Shown here: piece by piece, positions 10,954-22,369 of the stretch
Layout: each line of letters opens with the position of its first letter
Position numbering within the stretch: position 1 is the stretch's first letter
Source of the DNA: Corythucha ciliata
Lineage: Eukaryota > Arthropoda > Insecta > Hemiptera > Tingidae
Length of the DNA stretch: 64,000 bases
Assembly: GCA_038030265.1 (NCBI GenBank)
Contig: CM075937.1
Coordinates: forward strand, 15,500,001 to 15,564,000
Direction: 5' to 3'
The notes under the pieces: generated by a model
What the model saw: only the letters and a program-made list of their open reading frames with translations
Databases searched by the model: none
Told to the model about the DNA's origin: nothing
Translations under genes and position numbers: made by a program

Positions 10954-11676
10954 AGGGGAGTGTCAGTAATGTCCGACGACGATTTTTTTGTGTGTTCTAC
11001 ATCGAAAAATATTAGACAAGTAGAATGAAATTAGCTTTTAAATGAGCACCAGTCCATGTATGTAACTCAATTTGAGGGGACGCTGTGATTTTTGAAGTGC
11101 CACCACAGAAACATATTTTTTGACACGGTAAAAATGATTGAAAATACATGACAAATTTATTGAGAGTAATTCTTTAAAAGATAACACTACAGAAAAAATT
11201 TCAAGTCGATAGGAGTTTTCATTAGCAACACATTAATTCTTTCTCGCCCGAAATGAGGATTTGAGGCAAATTTTTGTCCATTTTCGAGGGTTATGGGAAC
11301 GGAAAATGAAAAACGGTGTCCGTTTTCGTATAAAATTTGTACAGTGTGGTTCCTTGTGGTGCTGAATTAAAAAATGATGAGCATTTTTGGAAATTTTTTT
11401 AAAGGTAGTTTGGTTCGTAGAGGGACGTATTTTAGTGAAATTCCCTCCGTTAAATAAATAACTACGGCTCTGGGATTTTTTAAAATATTTATTTCGAGTT
11501 TCTCACACTAATTTCCTTGCACAAACACACTATTTGTCGGAAATTTGGGATTTTTTGGGGCCCCTACAGGGCCATTTGGCAAGATCGGGAGGACATGTGT
11601 CTAATATTTTTCGATGTAGAACACACACACAAAAATCGGCAATGAAATCGGCGTCGGACATTACTGACACTCCCCT
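10954..11676. mobile_element. 723-bp TIR element with long inverted ends
   Basis: The left end (10,954-11,017, beginning AGGGGAGTGTCAGTAATGTC) is repeated in inverse orientation at 11,599-11,676 with only a few differences, including the shared GTGTTCTACATCG and AATATTTTTCGATG pieces. The interior has no coding potential that I can support. The open frames at 11,530-11,775 on the minus strand overlap the right arm and are not genes. This is a non-autonomous DNA transposon. No clear target-site duplication flanks it. Confidence 0.65.
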
Positions 11677-12066
11677 CGTACGAGAAAACATTGTCAAAAT
11701 GTAGTCGAAATGCTCCGACACCACGAGGAACAGTTGCGGTACCTGCCAGCAATACACGTACGGCAAATGCTGCAAAAGTAAGAAAGTCCGCCCTAATTCG
11801 TGTTCCTAAATTTTAAGTTTGTTTGCTTTCCTTTCGCATCGTAATACGAAAATTTAATTTTAGAGGAAAATTGGGTGTTTACGCTTCAAAACCTGGTGCC
11901 TGAAACTCATGGGGAAATGAATCCGCATGAGTCATTTAGACTCATAGCCGTCCTTCTAGGTAGAACAATTTCCTGGTTCTCCTAGTGCTAATATATGTAG
12001 CCGTTTGTCGCTTTTCATTGTTATTATTTTTACCCTAGCCGTGGTGCTCTGTTTCTGCAGATCTGA
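11677..12066. other. No gene recognised
   Basis: Non-repetitive sequence between two TIR elements, without domains or RNA-gene features that I can see. Confidence 0.5.
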
Positions 12067-12205
12067 GGGACTATTCTGTAACTTTTCCGCATCGGATTTT
12101 CTTTCGAAAAGTCACGTGATTTCACTGATTTTTGAATAAAATGAATGTAATCACATGACGTTTCGATATGAAATCCGATACGGAAAAGTTACAGAATCTT
12201 TCCCC
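12067..12205. mobile_element. 139-bp MITE, ATTCTGTAACTTT family (copy 1)
   Basis: The ends GGGACTATTCTGTAACTTTT and the reverse complement of AAAAGTTACAGAATCTTTCC form an inverted repeat extended inward by CCG.ATCGGATTT. A second element of exactly the same length and the same terminal ATTCTGTAACTTT lies at 45,752-45,890 with a largely different interior. It is non-coding, and the target duplication is not evident. Confidence 0.65.
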
Positions 12206-12650
12206 GACTCGATCAAGATACAATTTTATTTATTTGGTTTCATTACTTTCAATTGACTCATTCATTAAGAATTAAATTAAATATTCATTATTCTAAAGTC
12301 CTCACGCAGTAATGGGGGAGGAAATCCTCCCTGGATGTCACAAAACATAATCCCCCCCCCCCCCAGACAGCGTCAATTGGAGGCAAGTTGCCTCAACCCC
12401 CCCCCACCGATAAGCATCTTTGTAGACGCTGTCTGCACGAATATAAAAATAACAAAGTAAATTTGCTACGACATAGAGCAAGACATTCCGAGCAGCATAA
12501 AAATAACCACTACTTCCTTGGTTATGCCGCTCGTTAGTTTTTGGGATTTATAGAATCATTCGGTTAACAACTTGTGTGTGCACATATGTACTTGCATAAT
12601 AATATTACGGCAATAAACTATTCCAATCCATGTTAAAAAACTTCACCTAC
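12206..12650. other. No gene; C-rich runs and a small inverted repeat
   Basis: A C-run at about 12,351-12,364 is followed by CAGACAGCGTC (12,364-12,374) and its perfect inverse GACGCTGTCTG (12,425-12,435), with a second C-run between. This may be the remains of a small foldback. Nothing coding is visible. Confidence 0.5.
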
Positions 12651-12689
12651 TAGTATGTACTTTAATCAGGCGCGTGTGGACGTTTTGGA

Positions 12690-13095
12690 CACGGCCTTGG
12701 CCGTTATTACGGACACGTTTAAACGGACATAGGCTAAAGTCTGCTCATGTCAGATAGGGCGGGGCGTTCGAATAGCCAGTTCGATCATTTTTACAGTGTT
12801 AACTGTAATCATGGCCATTTATAGGACGGGAATAGTCAGTGTGGTATATTTTGTGGACTAGAATCGTCAGTTTTGCCTTTCTAGGGTTCGAACGGTCACT
12901 TATGCTGTTTCTAGAGCGGGAATTCCCGAATTAGCCATTTTCTGGGTGCGAATGGTCATGTTTGGCAATTTTTAGGGAAGGAATAGTCTGTTTGGGCATA
13001 TTTTCAAGACAAAGATTGTTATTTTAGCATTTTGTTGTTTTCAGGGGACATTGTCAGTTTTCACGATTTAATGGCTTGAATACCCTGTTTGGTGA
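12690..13095. repeat. Family F degenerate repeats, left of gypsy-1
   Basis: Units resembling GCGAATAGTCAGTTTGGCC followed by ATTTTTAGGG recur with heavy divergence. The same family resumes immediately after the gypsy element at 16,796, so the element interrupts an older array. Confidence 0.7.
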
Positions 13096-13216
13096 TGTAA
13101 CACCTCAAAATATATAAATACATGAAGTCCCCTCCAAACCCCCTTCACATGTTTAAAAAAAAAGTAAATTATTATTCTTTGGTTCTCGCTTGAAGAAATC
13201 TTTTCTTTTCTCTACA
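13096..13216 (+). repeat. gypsy-1 left LTR
   Basis: 121 bp, TG...CA ended, with a shared core reading TTATTATTCTTTGGTTCTCG. It is matched by 16,678-16,795. The target duplication GTGA precedes it. Confidence 0.88.
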
Positions 13217-13414
13217 ACTTTGACGCGGACCGTTGACGTGCGTTTTAAAAAGGCCGGGGGAGAGGTGAGCTTCCATTCCTTCAGGGAGAAGAATGGCAAC
13301 TTGTTGAGCATACCGCCAGTTTTTTGCGATATTTGACACCACTCTCGATTCGTTAACAATGAGCTAACAGCACAACTCGATGGAGATTTCACACAACGAA
13401 CGCTGGAAGTCTCC

Positions 13415-13651
13415 ATGACACGAGACGTTTTCGACTACTATACCTCTCTGTCGTCACAAAACTTTGCTCAGGATGCTTCAGCCTCTTCTTTCTGTTCCTT
13501 CTTCCAGCAAATCGTCGAATCCCAGCGAGAGAGTAACATTCAGCTCATGAAAGCCTTTTTGGATTCAACTTCTCAATCTCTCGGTGCGCTTACACGTCTC
13601 GTGGACGCGTCTTTGATGACGGGAAAAAGCAGGATCCATCCACCTGGATAA
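13415..13651 (+). pseudogene. gypsy-1 Gag remnant
   Basis: An open frame of 78 residues from ATG at 13,415 to TAA, rich in Ser and Gln with an amphipathic stretch (FCSFFQQIVESQRESNIQLM) typical of the N-terminal part of some gypsy Gag proteins. No capsid core and no zinc knuckle are present. The 200 bp to the protease frame do not code in phase, so an internal deletion has removed most of Gag. The position just after the left LTR is the main reason for the call. Confidence 0.5.
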
Positions 13652-13848
13652 ATGTCCACGAAAAAGCCTGTGAGGCAAATCACTGGTGTACAGACAAGCA
13701 AGAGATGCAAAAGAAGATTCCATTCAAAAATACTTTTTGTGTTGAAGATGAAGCAAAAGTAAAAAATTCTGATTTTGTTTCATCATATTTTGTGTCCTAC
13801 TCAGTTCATTCCCCTCTCACTTAAAAGTTTCTAATAAATAATATTCCA

Positions 13849-16620
13849 ATGGAGGTATTGCTGGATACGGGCGCCACTGTCAACATCGTGAGGTCCAAGG
13901 TAGTTGTACGGAATAAATGGCCGTGTATGAAAGAAAGTAAAATTTTAAAAGGGTTTAGTGGGTCCACTGAGCGGATAAGCACTTCTGTTTCAATTAAAAT
14001 CGTATCAAACGGCGTTGAAGTGAACGAAAAGGCCTATGTGATGGATGACCTGTCTTATGACTTAATCATTGGGCACCCCACGCCAGCCAAACTGGGATAC
14101 CACTTGGTGCATCAACGGGCGACAAGTAACACCAATTTTAACGTGATTGATAAAAGCCCCATACCTTCCATATCAACCCCAAAGGATAAAAGCAAGGCTC
14201 CAAAAATTCTTTCAACATCTGATATTCCTTCATTCTTTTCATCACTAATCAATCAAACGAAAACGCCTGATTTGAAAATTGACTTTTCTCTAAAAAGCAA
14301 TGCTCCTATCGTAAAACAAAAATCCTATCGTCTGACGAGGCAGAAGTACTCGTGGGCTCAACAGAAGGTACAAGAATTGTTAGAAAAGAGAATCATTAGG
14401 CTCTCAACTTCCGAGTACGCTTCTCCATGCGTAATTGTGCCGACTGCCGAAGGAAAATGGCAGTTGGCGTTTATGCCAGGATTATCAGGAAATCAATAAC
14501 CATACCGAATTAGATCCTTTTCCTTTTCCTATTATAGACGACATTATTTGCAATATCGGTGGTTGTTACTATTTTTCAAAACTTGATTTGCAAGACGGTT
14601 TCTTGCAACTCCAGTTATCCGAACATACTAAAAAATTCACTGCTTTTGTACTTCCATTCGGCCATTTTGAGTTCAACCGGCTTCCCTTCGGCTGGAAGAA
14701 TTCCCCATCGAAATTTCAGCGAGCCATGACTCACGTTCTAGGTGACCTACTCAACGATCCATTGATACGCGTGTACATCGATGACATCCTAATCGGAGGC
14801 CACTCTAAGGATGAGTGTGGGGAAAGGACATACTTCGTCCTACAGAAGTTGGCCGAGGCCAATTTAGCAGTCAACATCGATAAAAGTGCGATCAGCGAGA
14901 ATCAGGTTACATTTCTTGGAAGAGTTATTGATGGAAATACAAAAACAACGAAACAGGAGTCAATAGATAAAGTAAGAAACATGCAAAGACCACACGACCT
15001 TCACACCTTGCGAGTTTTCACTGGTTTGACAGGTCATTTTCGATCTTTTATTCCTAATTATGCTAAGATTATTCGGCCTCTGGACAGATTAAAAGCAAAA
15101 GAGGTGAAATTCGTTTGGACAGAAGAAGCAGAAGAGGCTTTTCAACTGTTGGTACGGAGCATTTCGTCGAACCCCATCCTTCAGTTACCCGATTGGAAAC
15201 TGCCATTTGAATTGTGTACAGACTCTTCGCATTACGGTTGTGGAGGCATCCTTTATCAGCGCGATATCTCCCAAAAGAAAAACTTCCAGTTTCGAGTAAT
15301 AGGATACTACTCGTACACCTTCTCGAAGCCTGAAATCAATTATTCAGTTACTGACAAGGAGGCTCTAGCTGTTATAAAAGCCCTAAAATACTTTCGAAGC
15401 TATATCGAAAACAGGCCATGCACAATTCATACCGATCACCAGGCTTTAAGCTACCTTTTGACCCTAAAGGAGCCAAAAGGTCGTCTTGCAAGGTGGCAAG
15501 TATTTCGGGTTATGATTTAAAAATTAACCACAGAAAGGGTAGCGACCTGGAGGATGCTGACGCCCTATATCGGCTCTGTGTTGGCCGTTTAGAAGCAAAT
15601 ATTGCTGAACCAACTACTCAACGAATTCACGGAAGAATTCAAATAAAACCAGAATTGATTCCAGCTGTCCTTCGGAGCTACCGCGATGACCCAGAATCAG
15701 GTGGACATGACGGTTTCCTCAGGACATACTTAAAACTGAGGCAAAGGTTTTACTGGCCAAAAATGAAAGATGACATATCCAAGTACGTGAAAACATGCTC
15801 TGACTGCCAGTTTATGAAGTTTAAATTCAAGCCGAAGCCAGATGTAATGGTTGTGCCTATGCTGGCTGAACAGCCTTTTTCTACAATTTACGTAGATTTC
15901 GCGGAATTGAGCAAGGGAAGTGAAGGCCAAAAAGTATCGAGGTTATTCTTGGTGAATTGGTGATAGTGGATGAGTTTTCCAAATACACATTCGCCAAGGC
16001 AATGAAGCCGAGCTCACGAGCAGTCGTTGGCTATTTAAAAAATTTCCCACACATTGAAAAGGTGAAGAAAGTAGTCAGCGACAACGGTCCTCAATTTACG
16101 TCTTCTGCAACCTCTACCTTTCTTAAAAAGAATGACATACAACTGGTCACTTCTTCCCCTTATCCCTTAAATGGACTTGCAGAAAGAAAAATTAGAGACT
16201 TGAAGCAGTACATTTCTTTTTATCCTAACATGAAAGGAGGATGGAAGGTGTGCTTAGAATCTGCAGTGAAACACATGAACAGGTCTCATTCGGCGGCTAT
16301 TGGGTGTTCACCTCACTACAAGGCATTTGGAAAGACAAACTTGTTTCCAGTGGACCTAAAATTTGGAGTCAGCGACGAAATCATCAAGGAGAGTCCCTTT
16401 ACAAAAGAAGAGCAACAACGCTACTATTCTAGGATGAAGAAGAACTTTCTAGGCATCCTAAAACCATCCCGAGAATAGTAGTTGGAAGCGAGATTCTGGT
16501 TCAATGTGGGTATCAAAATAGAAAGCCGTTCATAAAAGGTTCATTTGTAGTAAAACGGGTTATAATAATGGATGATTACCCGAAAGCAATTATTTACGAA
16601 GACAACGGGCAAAATTGAAC
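13849..16620 (+). pseudogene. gypsy-1 Pol: protease, RT, RNase H, integrase (frameshifted)
   Basis: Frame pieces 13,849-14,499, 14,435-15,520, 15,418-15,963 and 15,957-16,478 join into one Pol. The protease active site is LLDTGATVNIV near 13,861. The RT begins near 14,320, with SKLDLQDGFLQL, the LPFG..N..P block and the catalytic YIDD near 14,775. RNase H follows with CTDSSHYGCGG, the catalytic-type KEALAV and HTDHQAL. The integrase has a partial zinc-binding end (one His, then CSDC), the first catalytic Asp in IYVDFAE, SDNGPQF for the second, and the Glu in LAERKIRDLK. A short Pol tail continues to about 16,618. Frameshifts fall near 14,465, 15,500 and 15,955, so no full protein is made. The order protease-RT-RNase H-integrase places it in Ty3/gypsy. 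Confidence 0.9.
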
Positions 16621-16677
16621 TGCTTCAATAAAGAACGTTCTTCCATACCACAGTAGACCTTCAAGTCCGGGGGAAGA

Positions 16678-16795
16678 TGTAACACCTCAAAATATAAATA
16701 CATGAAGTTCCCTCCAAACCCCCTTCATATGTTAAAAAAATAATAAATTATTATTCTTTGGTTCTCGCTTGAAGAAATCATTTTTTTTCACTACA
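16678..16795 (+). repeat. gypsy-1 right LTR
   Basis: 118 bp, TGTAACACC...CTACA, following the purine tract GGGGGAAGA. AATAAA hexamers occur at its start in the internal flank (about 16,627) and within the LTR (about 16,742), either of which could serve as a poly(A) signal. It is followed by target duplication GTGA. Confidence 0.88.
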
Positions 16796-17215
16796 GTGAT
16801 ATAGGGCGTGAATAGTACGTCAAGCAAAGGCGATAACGGTCAGTTTGGCCATTTTCACTGCGTGAATCGTCGATTTTCGATGCCTTATGTGACAATTTCA
16901 CGGAGCAAATTGTAAGTCAAACTATTTCAGGGCTCTTAAAGTGAGTTTGGACAGTTTCCACTGTTTTGACCGAAAGATCCTGTACTTTTAGGAATTTAGA
17001 AGTCCGCACGAATCGTTGGTTGTGCCAATTCAGGCGTGTGAAGTCAGTTTCGTTATTTTTATGGTACAAAAATAGTAAGTTTAGCTATTTAAAGGTCGCG
17101 AATCGTCCGTTATGCCATTTTGTGGTGCGGTTATAGTCAGCCTGGCCTGTGTGGGCACGGCTAATTTAGCTATATTTCAAGGCAGCGAATGGCTGTAAAG
17201 CCTCTTCCGTCAAAT
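16796..17215. repeat. Family F degenerate repeats, right of gypsy-1
   Basis: Continuation of the array at 12,690-13,095: pieces such as GGTCAGTTTGGCCATTTTC, GTGAATCGTCGATTTT and TATGCCATTTTGTGGTGCGG recur with strong divergence. Confidence 0.65.
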
Positions 17216-17257
17216 CCTGAATCCACGTCAGGCTCAGTGATTTAAATATCATTGTGT

Positions 17258-17345
17258 ATATATTGTTTATTTATTTGTTTGTTTGTTTGTTTGTTTGTGT
17301 GTGTTTGTTTGTTTGTTTTTTCGTTCGTTTATTTTTTGCTACTAT
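17258..17345. repeat. (TTTG)n microsatellite
   Basis: TTTG is repeated about seven times, then a short GTGTGTG block and three more TTTG copies. The overlapping reading frame is an artefact of the simple repeat. Confidence 0.85.
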
Positions 17346-17846
17346 TATTTTTCAAAGTTAATTATTTTATTTACTTTTTTTTATTTATATCTCAACTATG
17401 CTGGGCTGAAGAGTTCTGGGAGGCGTTCCGACCCTTAAACCCTCCTCATGAGCATGCCACTGTACCTTACTGATTCCTATATTCCTCAGATTTACATTTC
17501 CTTTGAAAAATAATTATTGGTATACAATTTGAGAGTGAGCTATCTTCTTTGTACGCCTACTGAATATAAAAATATCGATGTCGATACAAAATAACATCAG
17601 TACTGATAAGCTTGTTCGTTTACTATTAACGATTCTTGTAAAAAATGTCTACAACTTCATTTTTATGCGCCTAAAAAGAGACTGGTATCGATTCACGCCG
17701 TCCGTTCACCAAGCTACTGCTCGTTTTTCGTCAGAACAGCACAGTACGAATAGGTGAATTTCAAAATCTATCACGAATAAACAAAAAAAAAAAAAAAACA
17801 TGTTTAAAACAGAAAGAATCATAAAACACAAACATAGTTTTCGTAC

Positions 17847-19277
17847 ATCGACAACCGTACTAAGTTGTAAAACGATCATTTTGGACGCTTCGAGACGGAT
17901 TTCCCGTCTGCATATGACCATCGGAAAGTGTACAAGAGGCTTTAACGGTTTCGTAATTTTGTACCATTCGAGGGTCGAATAAATAGCGTAGGAAAATTGG
18001 GCATTCTGAAAAATAAGCACCGTTGAATGGTCTTGGCGAACAGTCCTGACGGGTTCTCCTTACGGCCGAGCATAATTTCTCGCTGAGAAAACAGAATAAG
18101 GTGAGTTCCAAAAGAGAAACGCAGATGTAAAATGCGAATTTGAAGAATTTAGCTACGATTTCAGAGTGATCGTCACTTCGAGGTTGCTTAAAAAAGTTGT
18201 TAAAGTCATTATCATGATTTTTGATAGCAGCAAAGGGCAGAATCTGGAAAATACCATTGTAAGCGAAGTCAGGTTCAAACTTAGGGTAAATATAACGTTA
18301 ATTAATATTGCCGCCAAGATGGGGCTTGCAAATTTGCTGATTTCTATAGAAATTCTGAAAAAGTACAAATATTTTACTACTAATAAAGAGTTACATAGAA
18401 GCTCGAAGCGTTTTTACCGCCTGAGTTTCAGTTGATCACGAATTATACGTTTCAAATGGGCTCCCGTTTTTTTATCGTCAACTTCATTTTGTCTTAAAAT
18501 TCGTAAAGATTCCTCTAAAATCTCGTACTGCGTGTATATCATAGTGACGGTGACATAAATGAATGACGTCGTTGAAGCCCAAAGCTCAGTTGCTGTTGTG
18601 CATAGTGTCAACTCGAAAATGTACCTAAAAATGTTACTACTTTCACTATCCATACCTTCTAAAGAATACATTATCTGCAATTGATTTTACCTCAACTCTC
18701 TGTGGCCCCAACCCGTTTCTACCATGAGCGAAGTTGGGAATTTTTTCGAGAATTCCTCATAACTACCGCCGTTAATCAAGCCGTATAACTGGGGCACGAG
18801 TGGGAACATCATCCAAGCCACGTTATTCATTCGAATGACCCATTTAATAATTCGATCGACTTTAATAACACGTTTGCGGCCAGACTCCAAAATTTCCCGG
18901 GCACTCCTCTCCCACAGTTGATTACATTCGAATCGATTGAAATCCATGAAAAAAGTATCTCTGACAAAATCCGGCGACCGACCAAAAGCCCAAGTTCGAA
19001 GGAAAAATCCAATGCCGCAAAAGCTCATCGCCAGTGCATTCGCCGCAGACATGAATTCCTTCGCCCAGAGTGAGCAGCTCGCGTTGTAGACGAAAGCGCA
19101 AAATGAGACGAAGCCGAAAAACAACATCCATAAAAGTCTACGGATTCGGAGTGTTGTATGCGGTTGCACCTTGTTCCTCGGGTCGGCAAACAGGGAGGCG
19201 TACATCATCGATCTCATTACATCGAGAAATAAGCCGTTGAATTCGGAAAGCTCGTTAGCTCTAGCACTCATTCTCAT
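17847..19277 (-). CDS. Insect odorant receptor (7tm_6 family), spliced
   Basis: Predicted seven-pass odorant receptor of olfactory neuron membranes, which in this family works as a ligand-gated channel with a co-receptor. Exon A runs 19,277 to about 18,690 (starts MRMSARANEL; includes the first membrane spans). Exon B is about 18,680-18,418 and ends at a GTAAAA donor. Exon C is 18,354-18,177, hydrophobic, after TACTTTTTCAG. Exon D is 18,005-17,847, after GCTTATTTTTCAG. B to C (63-nt intron) and C to D join in phase. Exon D carries the family's C-terminal signature region, AIYSTLEWY followed by basic residues and LEASKMIVLQL. Together the exons give roughly 390 residues, normal for the family. 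The A-B junction is ambiguous: the GTAAAA donor at 18,691 does not phase with the obvious acceptors, and alternatives need a 45-54 nt intron. The last short exon is not located. The gene may be intact or recently damaged there. Confidence 0.78.
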
Positions 19278-20030
19278 GATGACTCGAAGGAGGAAGAATG
19301 ATGACTTAGTTGGATATTTGAATGTGCCTAGCTTTTAATGACTCATTTGGATTAAATAAAATATTCATCGAGCCTCGCGAGTCAGTTTAACTTCCTTCAA
19401 GAGAAAAGACACGCCAGAAATTAAGTTTTTCAATTAACTAATTTTTTATTAACATTGAGTCGGCTGTTCGAGACAGTAATTAGTGATCAATTCCCAAGGA
19501 TCAAAGTTTCAACCAATTTTCTTTTCAAGAAATTAAAGAAAAATTGATCTATTGATCTATTCAAGAATGAAAAATTGATCTATACACTCTGTTCGCAGTA
19601 AAATATCTTTAAACTGCGCCTTAGTTGAACGATTAATTATTTTAGTTTCTCTAACCGCAGTATCCCAAGAGCACAAGCTTTGGCCTCAAGTTCCCGAGGT
19701 CTCAATCATAATATTTTATCAGAATAGCCAGCATCAGTGAAGTTCGGAACTATCCGAAAATCGCCTTCAGCCTAGAGGTGTGTGTAGCGGGCGCTACACC
19801 TCTAGAGAATGGGTGGTCCATGATCGAGGAAGTGATAAACAACAAATGGAAGTCAAAACAAGGAAGAAATGGATGACAAAATAAGAACGGGAGAAGCGGG
19901 ATATGGTAAATGAAGGAAAATACTAAAACTGAACAGAATGAAGGAGTTATGCCTTACAGGTGAATTCGGAACCTGCTGCGGAGGGTGGTACAGTGTGCTA
20001 ATATCTGGAGCAAGTATACGTGGCAAAATT
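19278..20030. other. Upstream flank of the receptor gene; one hairpin
   Basis: Non-coding sequence. A strong hairpin lies at about 19,773-19,806, CTAGAGGTGTGTGTAGC against GCGCTACACCTCTAG. I see no promoter element that can be assigned to the receptor with confidence. Confidence 0.45.
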
Positions 20031-20870
20031 TTTTAAACGCTAATAAGCGTGGCTAAAATAGCGAAAAAGCGCTCAGTCATAGCGAAAAATTCAACTGATT
20101 CGCGGCCATAAATATGTAAAACTCTGTTCGTCTAAACAATGAACGGGACGGATATTGCCATCACGCGGGTTTCAAAAAGCTCAGGGCGCTCGGCCAAAAA
20201 AGGCCCTATTTGCAATTTATCCGAAATGAAGAACCGAAACCAGCTTTTCCGCAATATTTGAGACCCGAAAGTTCCATTGTCGAGAATATTCAACCATGGA
20301 ACTTCCAATTTTCTGGGTAATTCAACCTCTGGGTTCGGACAGGGTCCGGCAAGTGTTTGATCCACCGCACCGCCACGAATAAAGCCCCAGACTTACAATT
20401 TTGTTTGAGCTAAGGCCCTGCCCTGGACTTGCAATTTCACTTAAATTAACACTCGAAGACCAGAAACTATCAATTTCACGGATACTCGAGCAGAAAACTT
20501 GTAATTTTGCCCATATTAGCATCTAAATTTGCAAAATCACAAACATTTACCTCTAACGGCTATTTATCAGGGTATAGGCGTGTTCAAGGCCGGCTAAAAG
20601 AAACCTCGCGACCTCCAAAAGAAATTGGCCCCCAAAACTTGTGATTCCGCTGAAATCAGAACCTGAAACTGACAATTTCATGCAAATTATGCCTGGAAAC
20701 ATCTATTTTGCAGATAATGGCCTCCCTCCCAAATGTTGCAATTTTGCAGGGAGTACGGGTTGCGGTTCCAGAGTGGGCTTAGTTCCAGAGTCCGGCAGAG
20801 TGGGCCGGACAAGCGAGAAAAACGACAACATTGAACAACTACCTGTGTGTACTACTGTTTGAGCAAAATA
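20030..20870. repeat. Family B and C degenerate repeats
   Basis: Two or three family B units (AAATAGCGAAAAAGCGCT) at about 20,030-20,110 are followed by family C units resembling CTGAAACTTGCAATTTCAC and GCAAATTAGCACC until about 20,760. The open frames in this stretch are inside the array and are not genes. Confidence 0.6.
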
Positions 20871-21681
20871 TGCCACGTATCGAATGAAGTGAACTCAGTG
20901 CCGGTTTGGAGGGGGAAGCCATGGACTATCATGTCTCACGGCTATAGCACTGCTGAGTTTTGGACACGACGAACCCAAAAATCTGCTCATTCAACCTCAG
21001 CCCATTTCATCTTTTGACCTCTTTGGCACTCACAATATATGCCATGGCACACGGTGTCCCACGTGACAGACAGCTTTCTGAATTTCAGCAAAGCTCCCAA
21101 CCACAATGAGTCTTCAACTACAAAAAAATAAAAAATTGCCCAAGCACAGTGAGGGTACAACCACAAAAGGCCACCACAAAACAATTTCTGCTTCAAATTG
21201 ACAATTTTTTCATCGATTTCACAAATCGATAATAAAAAGGCAATTTCCTCTTGAAACTGACCATTTTAAATTATCTATTCCTAGAAAATTTACGATTTCA
21301 TTTCGTAATTCATGATTTCCTATTCAAACTAACAATTTCCTTATAAAATTGAAAATTCACTAAAAAAAGCGGCAATTTTCTCATCAAATTGATGATTCCC
21401 TCATGGAGTTGACAGTTACTTCATAAAATTGATTTATGAAACTGACCAGTCACACATTAAATTGATACCTTTTGAACTGAAAAGATCCTCATAAAATCAA
21501 CCAAGGAATTACTATGAAATTGCAAGTTTTCTTCTGATAAAGGCAATTTTCAAATGAAATAGACAATTTCTTCGTGAAACTGGCAGGTAATTTCTTGCGT
21601 GAAATGGGCAATTTCACTATAAAATTGTTTTCCGTGGACGTGACATTTCGCGCCATAAATTTCTCGGATGTCGCTCCCTGA
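20871..21681. repeat. CAAAGCTCC minisatellite remnants and family D repeats
   Basis: Diverged AGCAAAGCTCCCAACCACA units at about 21,085-21,180 match the 3.5-4.3 kb minisatellite. From 21,195 to 21,640 a unit near CAATTTCCTCATGAAATTGA recurs with many changes (family D). Confidence 0.6.
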
Positions 21682-21815
21682 AACAGCAATTCCTGGGATT
21701 TTCGTCGCCGCAAAAACCAATTTAGCAGGGTGGCCCTAATTCAGAGACCGATCTGAATTAGGCCACCCAGCGCAATTGGTTTTTGCGGCGACGAAAATCC
21801 CAAAAATTGGCTGTT
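21682..21815. repeat. Inverted repeat, about 63-bp arms, 8-bp spacer
   Basis: The left arm 21,682-21,744 and right arm 21,753-21,815 are inverse copies with few differences, including TTTTCGTCGCCGCAAAAACC in full. The spacer-proximal parts are CCTAATTCAG and CTGAATTAGG. Each arm carries the motif GGTGGCC(C)TAATTCAG that also ends repeat tracts at 4.74 and 23.88 kb. The arms read as two copies of the end of one repeat tract, meeting head to head. Confidence 0.75.
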
Positions 21816-22200
21816 CAGTGAGTAAAATCCGAGAAATTGTGTATTTTATGTGGGAAGCTCGAGACATTGATATTTTGGTTTTACAATGTGAAAAAAAAAA
21901 AAAAATCAGCAAATTCGATCTCTGAAAATTGAGCTGCTCCACGAAATTGGTTTGTTAAAGACAACTAAATAAGTGATATTTATTTTTTTAGTGTACTCGA
22001 AACAATAAAACATCCACAAAATCGGTTTTTAGAGGGCGAAATCTGATAAATGTAAGGGAAAATGTTTGAAAAAAAAACGCAAAATTGGATTTTAGAGAGC
22101 GAAATCCAAGAAATTCGTTTTTCAGTGAGCCAGAACCCGGAAAATGGCTAATTTATGAGCAAGAAAAATAAGAAAAATTAGTGTCTTGTGATTAAAATCA
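21816..22200. repeat. Family E degenerate repeats
   Basis: Units resembling AGTGAGCGAAATCCGAGAAAT followed by TGGTTTTT recur with divergence, including TTCAGTGAG and TTAGAGAGCGAAATCC. The reading frame 21,736-21,942 on the minus strand lies in this array. Confidence 0.6.
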
Positions 22201-22369
22201 GAGAAATTGATTTTACTTCCATGTTCTCTACGGGAATGAAAGTGTGGTGTTCGTGAAAAAAATCGAGTCCGAGCTGACATCACATTCATAATGTACAACC
22301 TCGGAAAAGTAGAAAAAAGTGGATTTCGGCATGCCGTCAGTCTGTCACTTTTTTTTCGATAAATTGCAT

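Larger units (their letters stand above)
13096..16795 (+). mobile_element. Ty3/gypsy LTR retrotransposon (gypsy-1), 3.7 kb, both LTRs
   Basis: Two near-identical terminal repeats (13,096-13,216 and 16,678-16,795) start TGTAACACC and end CTACA. They are flanked by the 4-bp target duplication GTGA at 13,092-13,095 and 16,796-16,799, and a purine tract GGGGGAAGA abuts the right LTR. Between them lie a short Gag remnant, an aspartic protease, reverse transcriptase, RNase H and integrase in gypsy order. The element is short for gypsy because most of Gag is missing, and it carries frameshifts, so it is inactive. No typical TGG-starting primer-binding site follows the left LTR. The two LTRs differ by small indels and a few substitutions, so the insertion is fairly young compared with the repeats around it. 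Confidence 0.9.

Noticed and set aside
17706..17846. Read-through C terminus of odorant receptor exon D
   Set aside because: After VVDV the frame turns into a Phe-rich run coded by an A/T-run and loses the family pattern; a donor at 17,846 and a missing last exon are more likely.
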